Positions 12,005-24,400 of a stretch of DNA of 64,000 nt are shown here, in pieces. Under the pieces are notes generated by a model. It did not search any database. It worked only from the letters and a program-made list of their open reading frames with translations, and had not been told where the DNA came from. The stretch lies in NCBI RefSeq assembly GCF_905475395.1, contig NC_058341.1, positions 61,325,501-61,389,500 on the forward strand, given 5' to 3'. A program made the translations under genes and the position numbers. Within the stretch, counting starts at the first letter, position 1. Each line of letters starts with the position of its first letter. This DNA comes from Chrysoperla carnea. Its lineage: Eukaryota; Arthropoda; Insecta; Neuroptera; Chrysopidae.

Positions 12005-13994
12005 CAACTATTTTGGATTTTTGTTTTTGATAACATTTCGAACCCATCCTCTATGGTCCCAAAGTGTGTACGAAAAGTGTGTGTACTTATTTACGATAAA
12101 ATGATTTTTTCTTAATAATTTTTTTTTAACTTATAGAAATTATTTTCTACTTTTTAAGTCAGATAGTTACTAAAGCGTCTTTTTTTTAGTTTCTTTAAAC
12201 TATTATTATTTTTTCTACTTTTTAGTCCAGCTAGTTATTTAAAACTGTATTTTAAATTTAAGAGCGAAAATCACTCCTCACATTTACCAAATAAGTGTTT
12301 TACATGCTTTCCACCATTTATCTACTTACAAAATTTCTTAATCATGAAGGTCCTGATCAAGTAATCGGACAAACTTATTAAATTATTGTTTTGTCATCGA
12401 TTGTTGCAATTGTGTGAAGTTTCAATTTAAATATGCCAATCAATTGACTTAAATGGTATTCAAGTTGCCTATATATTAAATACTAATAATTCAGACCGTA
12501 TAATAATTCAGTGTTTTTCAATCTTTTTCATGGGGCAACCCCTTTAGTAACTAGAAATATTTTGCGAACTCTCCGCTGTTTCTATCCTGTATTTTATTAT
12601 CATATTATAAATATCTAATTGGGACAAAATACTTATTTATTTTCACAATTAGGTACCAGTAAGTAAAGTTTTTTATTAAAATCTTATCAATTAAAACGTA
12701 AAAATGATATATATTTTAATTAGCGAGACACAACAACCACAGCGGGAAGTGTTTGGAAGGTATTGAGTAGTGAGGGTACATTGTTTGACGAGCGCCTTTG
12801 TTTTTAATCTTGAAATCACGTATGTCTTTGAATTAATTGAAGTAACTTATGATTATTGAAATTGGTTAAATTTCTGAAAAACAAGTGAAAACAAACAATT
12901 GACTGTGTTAATTGTTCAAATATCCTGTACAGGCAGTGCAGAATTCCAATTCTTGCATTATTTTTAAGCAATTAGAAAAGTTTAAAATCAACTCAATTAT
13001 TGGCAGCCTTTCGATAACCATTTGTTTTGGATTTCAAAAATTGCCGGAAGTATTTTTTAAAAATTTTTTTCGTTTTTCGAGAATCTTTTACAAGACCACT
13101 AGTTGAAGTTACCTGCAAATTTTCAACTTCCTATCTTTTATAGTTTTGGAGAAAATGGACATCAAAGTTTTGTCCTAATTTGCGAACCCCTGTGCAAACC
13201 GTCACTGTTTCAAAAAAAGTTGTTTATTTTTTTATAAGTAACATTTTTTATTTTTTACATTTAAAATTTTTTTCTATCTCTAGCAAAAATACCCCTGGAG
13301 CACAGTTGGCCGTTTTTGTGCCAAAAAGTGGAATTTCCGATCAAAAATGGCATGATTTTCGGAGTACCTGATAGAATCCTACTTACTAGATGACAATTTT
13401 AAGCCAGAATAACCATTTCAAAAAAATGTTGGCCTACATATGTCCTTACTAGAGTCCTATGCTTCCCTATAATTAGGTTAAGTTGGCCGACTGTTCCTTA
13501 GGATCCAGTAGACACATTACAAAAAGTTTCATTAAAATCGGTACTCAGTTTATATTATGTTTGACTTTATATTATGTTTCTGGTGTGGCAGATTCATAAA
13601 TAAAATAGGATAGCGTCAATTTTCCAATAAGTTTTTTGACTCATTATAAAACAAAGTAATTGCCTCACACAAAATGAACTGAATAATTAATATATGACAG
13701 CTAAACATTCTACATAAAACATAATTATAATGAATGTGACTGTAACTGTCTACGCTACGTAATAATGAATTACTTTTATTTTAATTAAAAGTAATTTTTA
13801 ATTACATATAATCATAATAAATGTATATGATTAATTAATACTAATAAAAATATTATCTAAAATCGTATACTCCAAGCAAAATACGAATTTCTTATTATAG
13901 TCGGATAAAGGAATACATAAAATAGCCATTCTTAGGGAGTCCTAAATAACAGCTCAGATTTTGATGATTTTTTTTCAAAAAGATTATTTTTGTA
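12005..13994. other. non-coding, about 2 kb without a gene
   Basis: AT-rich. A partial copy of the R1 repeat end ('caagtgaaaacaaacaattgactg...') occurs at about 12880-12945. Short ORFs at 12912-13371 show no domain or splice support. Confidence 0.4.
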
Positions 13995-14620
13995 TATTAT
14001 TTCAAATCAGAAACATTTCAAATGGGTGAAATAATCTGGAGGGGGTGTCGCGACGATAATAGGCAATGTCGCGACTAATATATCGACGTCCAGCCTAAAT
14101 CGCTAATGATAGAAATTTGAAATTTCGAAAAGATATTGATTTTATACAGTAGGTGTCACATAAGAAAGAATTTTTTGAAATTCATCCTCTAAAAGGGTGA
14201 AATAAGGGATGAAAGTTTGTATGAAAATATATACAAACCATCATTTTTGAGTTCACTACTTCACAGATTTTAAAAATTCTTTAATCTATAGAATGCTACA
14301 TTATCACCATGGGTTGTATTTTATTTTCAAAAAAAGTTGGGGTTCCGCACCAAAAGCTAATCGGTAGTGGACTCTAAAATGACGGATTGTATATATTTGC
14401 ATACAAACTTTCATCCACTATTTCATCCTTTTAGGGAACAAATTTCGAAAAAATCTTTCTTATGTGACACCTGCTGTATAAAATCAATATCTTCTCGAAA
14501 TTTCAAATTTAACGATTTAACATTAGCGATTTTGGCTGGGCGTCGATATATCAGTCGCGACATTGCCTATTCCCCCTCCAGATTATTTCCTCCATTTGAA
14601 ATGTTTATATTTAACTCAGT
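13995..14620. mobile_element. foldback element (about 0.63 kb)
   Basis: Arms about 300 bp, centred near 14310. 'acatttcaaatgggtgaaataatctgga' pairs with 'tccagattatttcctccatttgaaatgt'. 'aggcaatgtcgcgactaatatatcgacg' pairs with 'cgtcgatatatcagtcgcgacattgcct'. 'cagtaggtgtcacataagaaag' pairs with its complement near 14455. A 102-residue ORF inside is a by-product of the hairpin. Confidence 0.75.
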
Positions 14621-14730
14621 CGGGCTTTTTGTTTTTTTAAATAATTTTTTTTATTTATTTTGGAAGTACTACTAGTTTACTAATTACTTCACAATCTGAC
14701 GGAAATTACAATATTACAGTGACATATCTC

Positions 14731-15134
14731 TATCCCTATCCCTATATATTATAAATGTGAAAGTAAGCATGTTTGTTTGTTTATTACGCTTTCACGCTAA
14801 AACTAGCGAATGGTTTTTAATGAAACTGTACAGCAATATAGCTGATATATCAGAATAACACATGAACTATAATTTATAAAGATATATTAAAAGAAAATTA
14901 AAAAAATTAAAGAATTAAATTTAATTTGACATTTATCATTTTTTAAATTTTTACAGAAATCTTTAATTTATCAAACAAATCATGGCCTACTTTTCTACTA
15001 TTCTGATATACTCAATGAATTATGACTATTTTACATTTAACAAAATTGAAAACTGTGTATATCAAGAGAGAGTGGAGGCTATAAAGCAGTGGTTTTTACT
15101 TTTAAGCCCAGTGAAGCGGGCGGGTATCAATCTA
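14731..15134 (+). mobile_element. Helitron-like unit 1 of a tandem pair
   Basis: Starts around 'tatccctatatattataaatgtgaaagtaagc', continues through the (GTTT)n and 'cgctttcacgctaaaactagcg' block, and ends 'gtgaagcgggcgggtatcaatCTAG' followed by T. Unit 2 begins at the next base. The GC-rich segment before CTAG-T resembles a Helitron 3' terminus. Non-coding. Confidence 0.55.
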
Positions 15135-15461
15135 GTATACTATAAATGCGAAAGTAAGCATGTTTGTTTGTTTGTTTGTTACGCTTTCACGCTTGGACTA
15201 GCGAATGGTTTTTAATGAAACTGTGCAACAATATAGCTCATACTTCAGAATAACACATGAGACATAATTTATAAAGGTATATTAATAATAAAAAAAAAAT
15301 GTAAAAATTAATTAAATTTGAAAATACCATAAATTACAGATTTCTGTAAAAGTAGTCATTTGACATTACCATAAATTATAGATTTCTGAAAAAATAGTCA
15401 ATATAATATATTTCCAACTTTTCTGATATACTCAGCGAAGTGGGTGGGTATCACTCTAGTA
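15135..15461 (+). mobile_element. Helitron-like unit 2 of a tandem pair
   Basis: Begins 'tatactataaatgcgaaagtaagc' and ends 'agcgaagtgggtgggtatcactCTAG' followed by T. Same body as unit 1 but shorter. Head-to-tail joining at the CTAG junction is what repeated insertion of Helitrons at their own end would produce. Confidence 0.55.
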
Positions 15462-15676
15462 CTCTATGCAGCTTAGATATACAGACTTTAGTATAGTGAT
15501 TCTACAAATTTTTAACCACTTAGATTTTAAAGGAAAGCAAGATTAAAATTAGTAAATTTTCAAATATATTTACACTTAAATAGGAAAACATTGGTTTCGT
15601 AATAATTTTATTATAATGTATTCTCTAATCAATGATTTTCTAATACTGTTTAATGATATACGTCGGACACATAACA

Positions 15677-15756
15677 GGCAGCGTGGCCGAGCGGTCTAAG
15701 GCGCTGGTTTTAGGCACCAGTCCGAAAGGGCGTGGGTTCGAATCCCACCGCTGTCA
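15677..15756 (+). tRNA. tRNA-Leu (anticodon UAG)
   Basis: 80-nt type II tRNA, intronless. The acceptor arm GGCAGCG pairs with CGCTGTC (one G-U), with discriminator A. The A-box region is TGGCCGAGCGG. The anticodon arm is CTGGT-TTTAGGC-ACCAG, so the anticodon TAG decodes CUA. There is a long variable arm typical of Leu/Ser tRNAs, and the T-arm is GTGGG-TTCGAAT-CCCAC. CCA is not encoded, as expected for a eukaryote. A TTTTT stretch at about 15762-15766 would end RNA polymerase III transcription. The D and T loops carry the conserved bases, so I read it as functional. Confidence 0.95.
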
Positions 15757-15761
15757 AATAA

Positions 15762-15766
15762 TTTTT
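15762..15766 (+). terminator. RNA polymerase III termination T-run
   Basis: Five T residues a few bases after the end of tRNA-Leu(UAG), the usual Pol III stop signal. Confidence 0.6.
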
Positions 15767-18446
15767 ATTCAATTTTTATTTTCTAGGAATTAAAAAAACA
15801 TAAAAATAATAATAACATTAACATACCAACGAATGAAAACGATGTAATAATTTAGGCAATTTGGCACTCATCTTACATCTGAAAGTTTATTAAATTGTAA
15901 TAATCACCACACAACGTCTAATTAATTAATAAAATGTGAAATAATTTTTATACGATATAGATATACCTGTAATCAATGCTTTCAATAATATCACTATCAC
16001 TCATCACATAAAGTATTATTAATAATTATTTTTAAATCACTCAAAATGTATTTTGTTTATTCTGAAAAATTTTTAATTTTAATTTTGTGTCGAATAAAAA
16101 TTACGTAATATTTTCAAACTTCAGTAACCGAATATTATGTTATTTTTAATAAAGTTTTTTTTCTATGAAATTTCAGTATAGTTTTTACAAAAAAATCGTA
16201 TTAAGACCATGTGTTTAATCAATTTAAATTCAATTGTTTTTAACGGTTGTAGCTTTTGAAATTAAAATTTCACATTCTTTAATTTGTTTGTTTTTATCAA
16301 TTAAAATTTAAGTTTCACATTGAAATTCGTTGACAAATTTTATTTTAATTGTTTTTTTAACTTAAAAAATAAATATTTCATCCGACTTCAAACATTCTTA
16401 GTACGCGCCAAACAACTAAACACTTTTATCTGTCAAATATTAATTGAGGAGAGGGGATAGCGTTCTTTTCAAAAAACAAAACAAGCAAAATGACCATGTC
16501 TCTAATTTAAATTTTAGTGACATTTTGAACCACCCACCAGTAAATTACTACAGTGGCTAAGTGGTTCTTCCGCATACCTTGATGTCCTAATTTCCGTCAA
16601 GTTATACCTTAATATTTTGACCCTCTCTGATACGAACTTTCAGAGGGACTTTTCCAAAAGTAACTGAGTCAATCGCTTATACTAAATTTTTAAAAACAAA
16701 TAATTTAACTTTTTTATTTGAAATAATAATTTGGAGTCAATTTTAAACTTTTACAATATTTGAACATTTATATTGTTAAACATTTTTCATTCATTCAACA
16801 TTTGATAACGAAACATAATTTATTCTAAAGATCTAATCTTGTTGAAAATTTGTCTTGCAGAACTTGCCTTTTTGACACGGAATTAATTTTTTCTGTACCA
16901 TACTTGACCATACACAAAAAAATGTTCATTTATTCGTAACAGTAAATAGGTATTCATTTGTTTTAGAATTAAATGATTTGATTTGTTTATAAAAAATTCT
17001 ACTAAAGACAACTCTGGGACAAATCACCCTAAAAATTCGTTAAGGAAAAAAACTTGAGGTAATCAATATACACAAAATTCGAATCGAAACTCCACTAATC
17101 CGTCGTACTATAGAACATTAAATGCATTAAAAATATAATTAATTGATAAACTTTAACCCTAAATATAATATTTTCTTTTTTCGGGAAAAACGAAGTAATC
17201 AAAAATATACTCTAGTGTATTCTTTATCTCTTAAAAACGTTCCGCTAAAAATACATTTTTTTAACTAAAATATTAAATCCTCAATTATCAGGCGCGAATC
17301 TAAAGCTAAGTGGGGGGTCAGAGATGATGACGGGGATTTGTAGTTGTGGTCGTGGACGTTTTTAGTTTTAGCCTTCGTAAATCTACCTGTGAACCTTTTA
17401 TCGTATCGGAGACGATTGACAAATATCCCTATAAAAACAAAATATGAATATTAAATAAATATGATCCCCCCCCCCACATAAACACAATAAATACCCCATG
17501 CCAGGGATGGCGGCCACGTGACACAATATTTTCGGCACGCCGCCGATCACAAAATTCTCAGGTTTGTTATTGTAGTTACATCGTGGACTACGCATTAAAT
17601 ACTCTATCTAGAAACAAAAAAAAAAAAAAAGAACCTTAAAACTGACCGGAAATGTAACAGATTAACAAAAAATTGACATTAACTTCGATCCTCTTATATC
17701 ATTGGTGTCATTAAAATTATTTGACGGCACGTCTATCGCCTCATGAAACATTTTTTTTTTAAATGGCACGCTCTATACCGATCTATATTAAAATGTTTTT
17801 TTTTTCACAACAATGATAATTTCTAAGGTCTATTTTGGAAAACTAAAATATTCATCAGTTGAAGATATAGCAAAAATATCATTAAAGCATTACTTATTGT
17901 TAGTATCAATAATCTAGCGTCATTCTAATCTATTGATTAGATCTATTGATTAGAATGACCTTTTTTATGATATGAATGCCATTTGTGCCCTCCAAATAAC
18001 GTATTTCTTCTTTTCCTGACTTCTCGAAAACTAAGGTAGATAATAGACATAGAAAGATATCACAGAGTTCATAATAAAAAATGGAAACTGTAGTTTCAAA
18101 TATTCTCATCCAGTAAATTTGGGTTGAACTACCATAATGAAATGAGGTAATGGTAATATACCATACTTTAACGCCTTTTTCTAAAGATGCTCAATTCAAT
18201 ATGATTGCATTTTGACGATTAACTATCACTCATTAAATTAACGGTTCAGATTATTAATTTTAACAGCATAAAATGACACCTAGAGAAAAATACATTTTGA
18301 TCAATATCGTTCTTGTCGATCCGCGATGTGCTCAAATGCAGCCACTGACAAATAAAAATAAATATTATTTCCAAAATCTTTATTTATAATAGAAATTTTG
18401 CACAATTTCATGTACTTTATTTTAAAAAAAATTTTATTATAAATAT
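15767..18446. other. intergenic, between tRNA-Leu and eIF3c 3' end
   Basis: No gene is found. A short palindrome, GTCATTCTAATC...GATTAGAATGAC, lies at about 17918-17958. C and T homopolymers occur at about 17465 and 17810. The last few hundred bases probably include the eIF3c 3' UTR: minus-strand AATAAA overlaps the stop region, and ATAATAAA follows at about 18434. Confidence 0.5.
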
Positions 18447-21400
18447 TTATTGATTATATTCCGTATTTCTTTGTGCTCCACGTTCACGGCGTTGACGATT
18501 CCATTCTTGATTTTGACCTGCACGATAATTTTGTCGATCACCACGGAAGTTACCCTATAAAAAAAAACAAAGATTATATATAAAAAGTTTACATTAAAAT
18601 ATTAATTACAATAATTACTTGATTTGTGCCCCGGATAAAGAAGTTTCCTTGTTTCATTTCGAATATTCGTTCATTTGAATCCACAAAGTTGTTTAATTTG
18701 TCAGTAAGTTGGAGTGCTAACGATTGTAAACGGGAAGGTTCACTGCCATGCATAACAACGGTAGATGTTGGATCGTCCAATGAAGCCTGTGGAAAATAAA
18801 AGGAGATGGTTAAAAATTTAATGCGAATGAAATATAGTATAAGTTCATCTTGCACAATATATAGGAGCTTTAATATATGGCAGAATATTTTCAATTAGAT
18901 ATTATTAAAATTTTCGACATACGAATGATTTCCGTCACCACTAGGAAATAGTGAAGAAAGAACATTGGCCGAAATGTTCACTACGTTTTTCATTTTGTCA
19001 GGTTAATATGTAGTTTCTTAGCTAGGTGGCGCTCGATCTAATAAAAATAAGGAAAACACGAGCATTTAATTCATAAGTTTTTTTTTGTAATTTTTTCCGA
19101 ATAATCCCAAATCTTATATTTTAAAACTTTGAATGTTAATATTTCTGCAAATATTAAAATTAAAAGCTTGAGGCAGCAGACTCGTTGGCACGAGAGAGGT
19201 TGTCTCATATGCCTTTTCACTTTAGCCAGTCATTCCCATTGCAAGATGCTCTGTAGTTTATCTAATCAAGAAATGGCTACAAGATCATCTTAATTGATGG
19301 ACTTTGCGCAGGGTAGTGACAGACTAAATTATGTATAACCACAGCTAGGCCATTCGACTGGGCTCGTCTGAAACTCACTCAATGATGGTGGGACTCGCTT
19401 AAGGGTGGAAGATGTTTGGCTCGAAACATTCGATCCATCAATACAAGTGGAAATTCCAGAGGAAAGTTGTGACCTTTTTGCTTGACGTCAGGCCTTAACA
19501 TGATCTTTTAGCACCATCTGCTTAATATAGCATCTGTAACCCGGAGACGTCACGCCTTCAGGTAGGTTTTTGAGGAGGATACAGAGGATCCCTTGGTCTA
19601 GATGCTATGAATCTACTTGCGGTACCCCTTTGACTAAAGCCTTTCATCTAATGGTGCAATGTCTGCAATCCGACTTTTCAAAAGTTTGCATAAGCGTTGG
19701 ATGGAAGTCGTCTATATAAAAGCACCTACACCTTTTGCAAGATTAAGATTATTTGTATTGACTGGTCATTAAAAAAATTATTTTTACCATTAATTCTTCA
19801 TTGATTATCATTTTACTTATAATAGAATGAACAACAGCTCGATCTAATTCAAACATTTTTGCTAGAGCTGGCATTGAAATGGAATCATATACATGGGAAT
19901 AAGTGAATAAGTATGTTCGTAAGGATTCTTCACGAATCAATTTGGTTAACATTCCTCGAACATTATCAGCTTGATAGAATAAATCCCAAACCTAAAAAGT
20001 AAATAAAAATAAATTATTTAGTATTTAATCAATTTTTCTTAAAACTATTTTAAATTGTCGATAACCGCGGGAATTTTATAACTTACGAAATAAAAATATT
20101 TTACACTTTATATTACTCTCGATTAAAATTATAAAAAGTATGAAGAGGTGTACAAACTAGCTGTTACAACATTCAAAATTTGAACATTCTAAAGCTGATG
20201 GTTTTGAGTTATGCAAGTTATCGAAATTTTTGAAGATAACTACATTCAAAAGAATATAAAAAAAGAAGCGAACAATTAAATACTAAAAAAGGAGATGTGC
20301 AACAAGATTTTAATTAAAACAGTCTTAAATCTAAAATTTCAACTTTTTATAGGTAATGATTTTTTGTTATGGGAGCTATAGAAAATTTTCGATATTGTTA
20401 CGTTCAAAGACGTATAGAGGAAGGTGTGTGTGACTAGATGCTACAACAATACTGAATAAAAATTAGACATTTCTATGGATAATCGTTTCATATATTCAAA
20501 CAACTTGAAGAATCTCACTCAATATCATTCATAAATATTGTTGTTGTTTTTTTTTTTTTAAGTATAAAACCAAATGAAGCACATAAAAATAATCTTAATC
20601 TCTACGTTATTGGCTAGCATGGTGTTTTGCGTCAATATCTCATTTTGGGCTTATCCTTTTTATTAAGTTCCGTGACTAGCTGGAATGAAGTGTAATATGG
20701 AATTTTCGATTTTTGTATAAAATAGCTATTATTATTATTTATTTTATTTGACCCGAATGCTTATCAATTTACTACGTTTAACATCATACATTAGATTTTG
20801 TATAAAAGAGTTAAACAAATTTCTACTCTAATCTGTCCTTCCTTATGTATGGAATAGCAGCTAGAGGCAATAACCCGACAAATGTTGACTTTCAAGTTGT
20901 CTAATGTTAATGCCCCTGATATCTAACAAATTGTGAAACTGTGCAAAAATCATCTGTGCTGACAATTTGATTTTCAATAAAGAGTCGGCATAGATTGTTT
21001 TTACATCACTCACTCAAGCGCGGATCCACCGTGGTGGGGACGATGGGCATGTTCACAATCCTAATAGACTTGTCACATTTTCACGGTCTATTGAGGTCGG
21101 TAGGCTGATGATATTATATCCAATACTTAGTCATCATAAATTCTCACGTTATGCCACATTTTTGAAAACATATTATCTCTTTCTTTTTGACACATGAATG
21201 CTTGTATTGGAAAAATGAGATGACTATTCGCTGAGTGCGCGAATGGTAATCAAGAATAGTGCGTAGACATTTACTAATTTAAAAGCGTGTGTTCTATACA
21301 CATATACATTATCGCCAAAACTTCCGATGGAATGGCACAGGAAAGATTATTCGGGCTAGCTCTCCTAAATATACAAAAACAAAAATGTGAATCTGGACAT

Positions 21401-24400
21401 CAATGAAATTATCAACGTTTTCGCGAAAATGAAACGTTACCTTGAATTTGCAATTAAATAAGCGCTTAAATAAAATTATTTAATGTAAAATGTATACTAG
21501 CGTTTAATTTAATAACCTTTAAGTTGTAAGAATAGGGAATATTCATGTTATATTTTTAATTTATAGTTTACACCGTTATAACAAAGTAAAAAAATATAAA
21601 TATTGTTTAAAAATGCTGTAAGTGTAAAAAAATATTTAAAATACATTATAATTTTGAGATATTTAAACGCAGTTTTCTGGCGCTCTCTATTGATGACGTC
21701 TAAGTACATGATCTGTCAATTGGTGGCAATTCAATGTATAATTTACACTTTTAAAAAATGAATTTACATCACAGAATTTACACTCGTTAATAATTATTAA
21801 GTTTACTCATAAAAAGCCATAGAATAGTATAATTTAATCAAATACCATATAAAATGTAAGAAATTAATATCATACAGTATATCAACAAATTTGACAAGCC
21901 CGTACTATGATGTCACGTCCGTATAAAAATTTGAATTTCCGTTTTAGAAATTTTTAAATGCCCTCACTGAATTTGTACTTTTATTAATTAATTTTAAGTA
22001 ATTAAAAATATATTAATTACTAAAATAATGGTTTAGTTGAAATGTCCAGTCATTAAAGTTACGGAAGAAAAATATTTGCACCAAATTTAAATTTCATGAA
22101 TATTCCCTATTTCACCAAAATCGGTTTAGTACTTAAAAGATTCTAAATGTGAAACTGTGATTAGCAAACAAACACACATTTACTTTTGTAATTTTCGTGA
22201 GCGAACAAACTAACACTTTACAGGTTTATTAATTTAGTAGTGTACACTGTAAATCTTGGTCAGGGCGTCATTTATTTTGTAAGCATCTCCTTTGTAGGAA
22301 TGTACTATATCGATCATGAGCGAGTTCATAATTGGATTCGCATTTGGGCGATTTTAGGGTGGCAGTGAACACAACTTTTTTTGAGGGATGGATGCGCGCC
22401 TGCACTCACTTTCTACAACTAGCATGTTTCATTCGTTTTATACACACAATCATATTTAAAAATTTAAAAACAAATGGTAAGAACTAAACTTTACTACATG
22501 GTGAAGAACGTTACTTTTATGTGTTTAATTTAGTTTTAAATAAAAACACTTGTTTTTTTATTTGAAGGTGATAACACTGGAAAGTCTGCTGTCATACACA
22601 TATGAATGACGCGGCACATTAATCAATGTGTACAAAATCGTGTACGATTATTCATTACTTGTTTCTTAAAAAACTATTTTCGTAAACATTACCTTAGCAT
22701 TCATTTTTTCATTGATAATAAAATTATTGCACGCCGACCAGTTACCATGACGCATAGCTTTAGCTGCAGCAACTACATGTTCACGCATTGATTCTGGTGG
22801 CCCAACTAACGATTGTCGTTCAGACGACCGTAATTGTTGATAGAATGTTTTACTAATCATCCGCCGACGTGCATCAAACTCATGAGCAGCCATATATGGA
22901 ATTTCTAGTAACATAGCCGATACCAAATACACACATTCCAACAGTTCCAAATTAATATGCATATGGAATGGCATTTGACGTTGTTTTTCAATTTTTTCTT
23001 GTTCTTTGCTACGTTCATGTTGACGTTGTGGTAATAAACCTTGTGCCAGTAACTCTTTAGGTTTACCGGTCATCATTAAATCAACTAGACAATTATGGGC
23101 GTCTTTAATGTTGGCATGACGGAATGCACATAATCCAAGATGAGCCATTGTACGATTGTATAGAATTTGTGTTGAGGGATCAGAATGATGGATTGTTTCT
23201 TGAAGATGTGACATTAGAACTAAATCACGTGCTTCAAACCAGTTATCGTGCAAAGCATGATGATAAATATGTGCCAGAATTGCACGGGTACGTAGACGAT
23301 CGGTACCATCCTTGGCATAAATATATTTACATAGTTTGTCCATTACTTGTTGTGATGTAATAACATTACTTGGTACTTCCCCCTGAATAAAATTAAATGT
23401 ATTTTAGATTAAAAATATCACATATGCCTTTTATTAGGTACAGAATTCTTTGAATAAGAAATGATCATTATTAGTAAATCTTAATAAAAAATCTTATATA
23501 TTATTAGTCTAGCAAGTTTTTTTCTGTCCTACCCTTATCTTTCTTATTCCTTTATCAAATTTCATGATTCACCCCTCATTTTCAAGCTTATTATGTCCAG
23601 GTTTGAAAATTGTACCGCAAAATTAAAAACTCCCTGAACAAAAGCAGCAACCGGCATCATATAAATTTGGTTTCTTGGGGTCTTATCTACTTACCGTCAA
23701 ATTTTCAAGTCAATCGGAGTTATAGGAAAGAATTTAGTGATTTAGCCCTCGTATACTGTAGTAACCGACAAGCTAAAAATGCATAATCCGGACAGTCCAG
23801 TGTCGCAATTACAACTGTTGTGGCCTGTAGGCCGATTTTTTGTCTAGGCCCACTTAAGCAGAGCCGGACTTAGGCTGTCTAAACGGTAAATGCGGCACTG
23901 GAACACTCAGTAGTTTGACACGTCCAGTGATTATATTTAGAAATTTTAAAAACAATGCAATTTTCGTGGTAAACAAAAAATAAATAAATAAATGAACTTG
24001 GGAAAATATTTTAATTGAACCACTCGTTACTGTTTTTAAATTATGAACGCTTCTAGCCACGAAAGCCACTGTATGTACGCTCCTTACCGTAAAACTGGCT
24101 GGCAAAATATATAAATTCAAAATTATCTATTTTTAACAACAAATAAAACGCATACTTTATTTAAGTCACATTCCCAATTGCGCTTTGACGTACTATTATA
24201 ACTACCAAAAGTAAAAAGTAATTGAAACAAAAACTTTAACTTACACTTTTTTGTTTTAAAACTTGTGGATCGAATTTATAATACAAATGTTCAATTTTTC
24301 TTAAATAAATTCGACACAATTCTGATTGTACACTGGTACGTTCTAGATATTCTTGAACTTTATCAATAATTGTTGCAACACGACTTTCATCTTTCAATCG

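Noticed and set aside
14367-14675. 102-residue ORF
   Set aside because: It lies in the right arm of a foldback element and has no domain.
20740-21000. Possible retrotransposon coding fragment in eIF3c intron 8
   Set aside because: Some phrases looked RT-like on the minus strand, but stops occur in all frames and no motif is secure.
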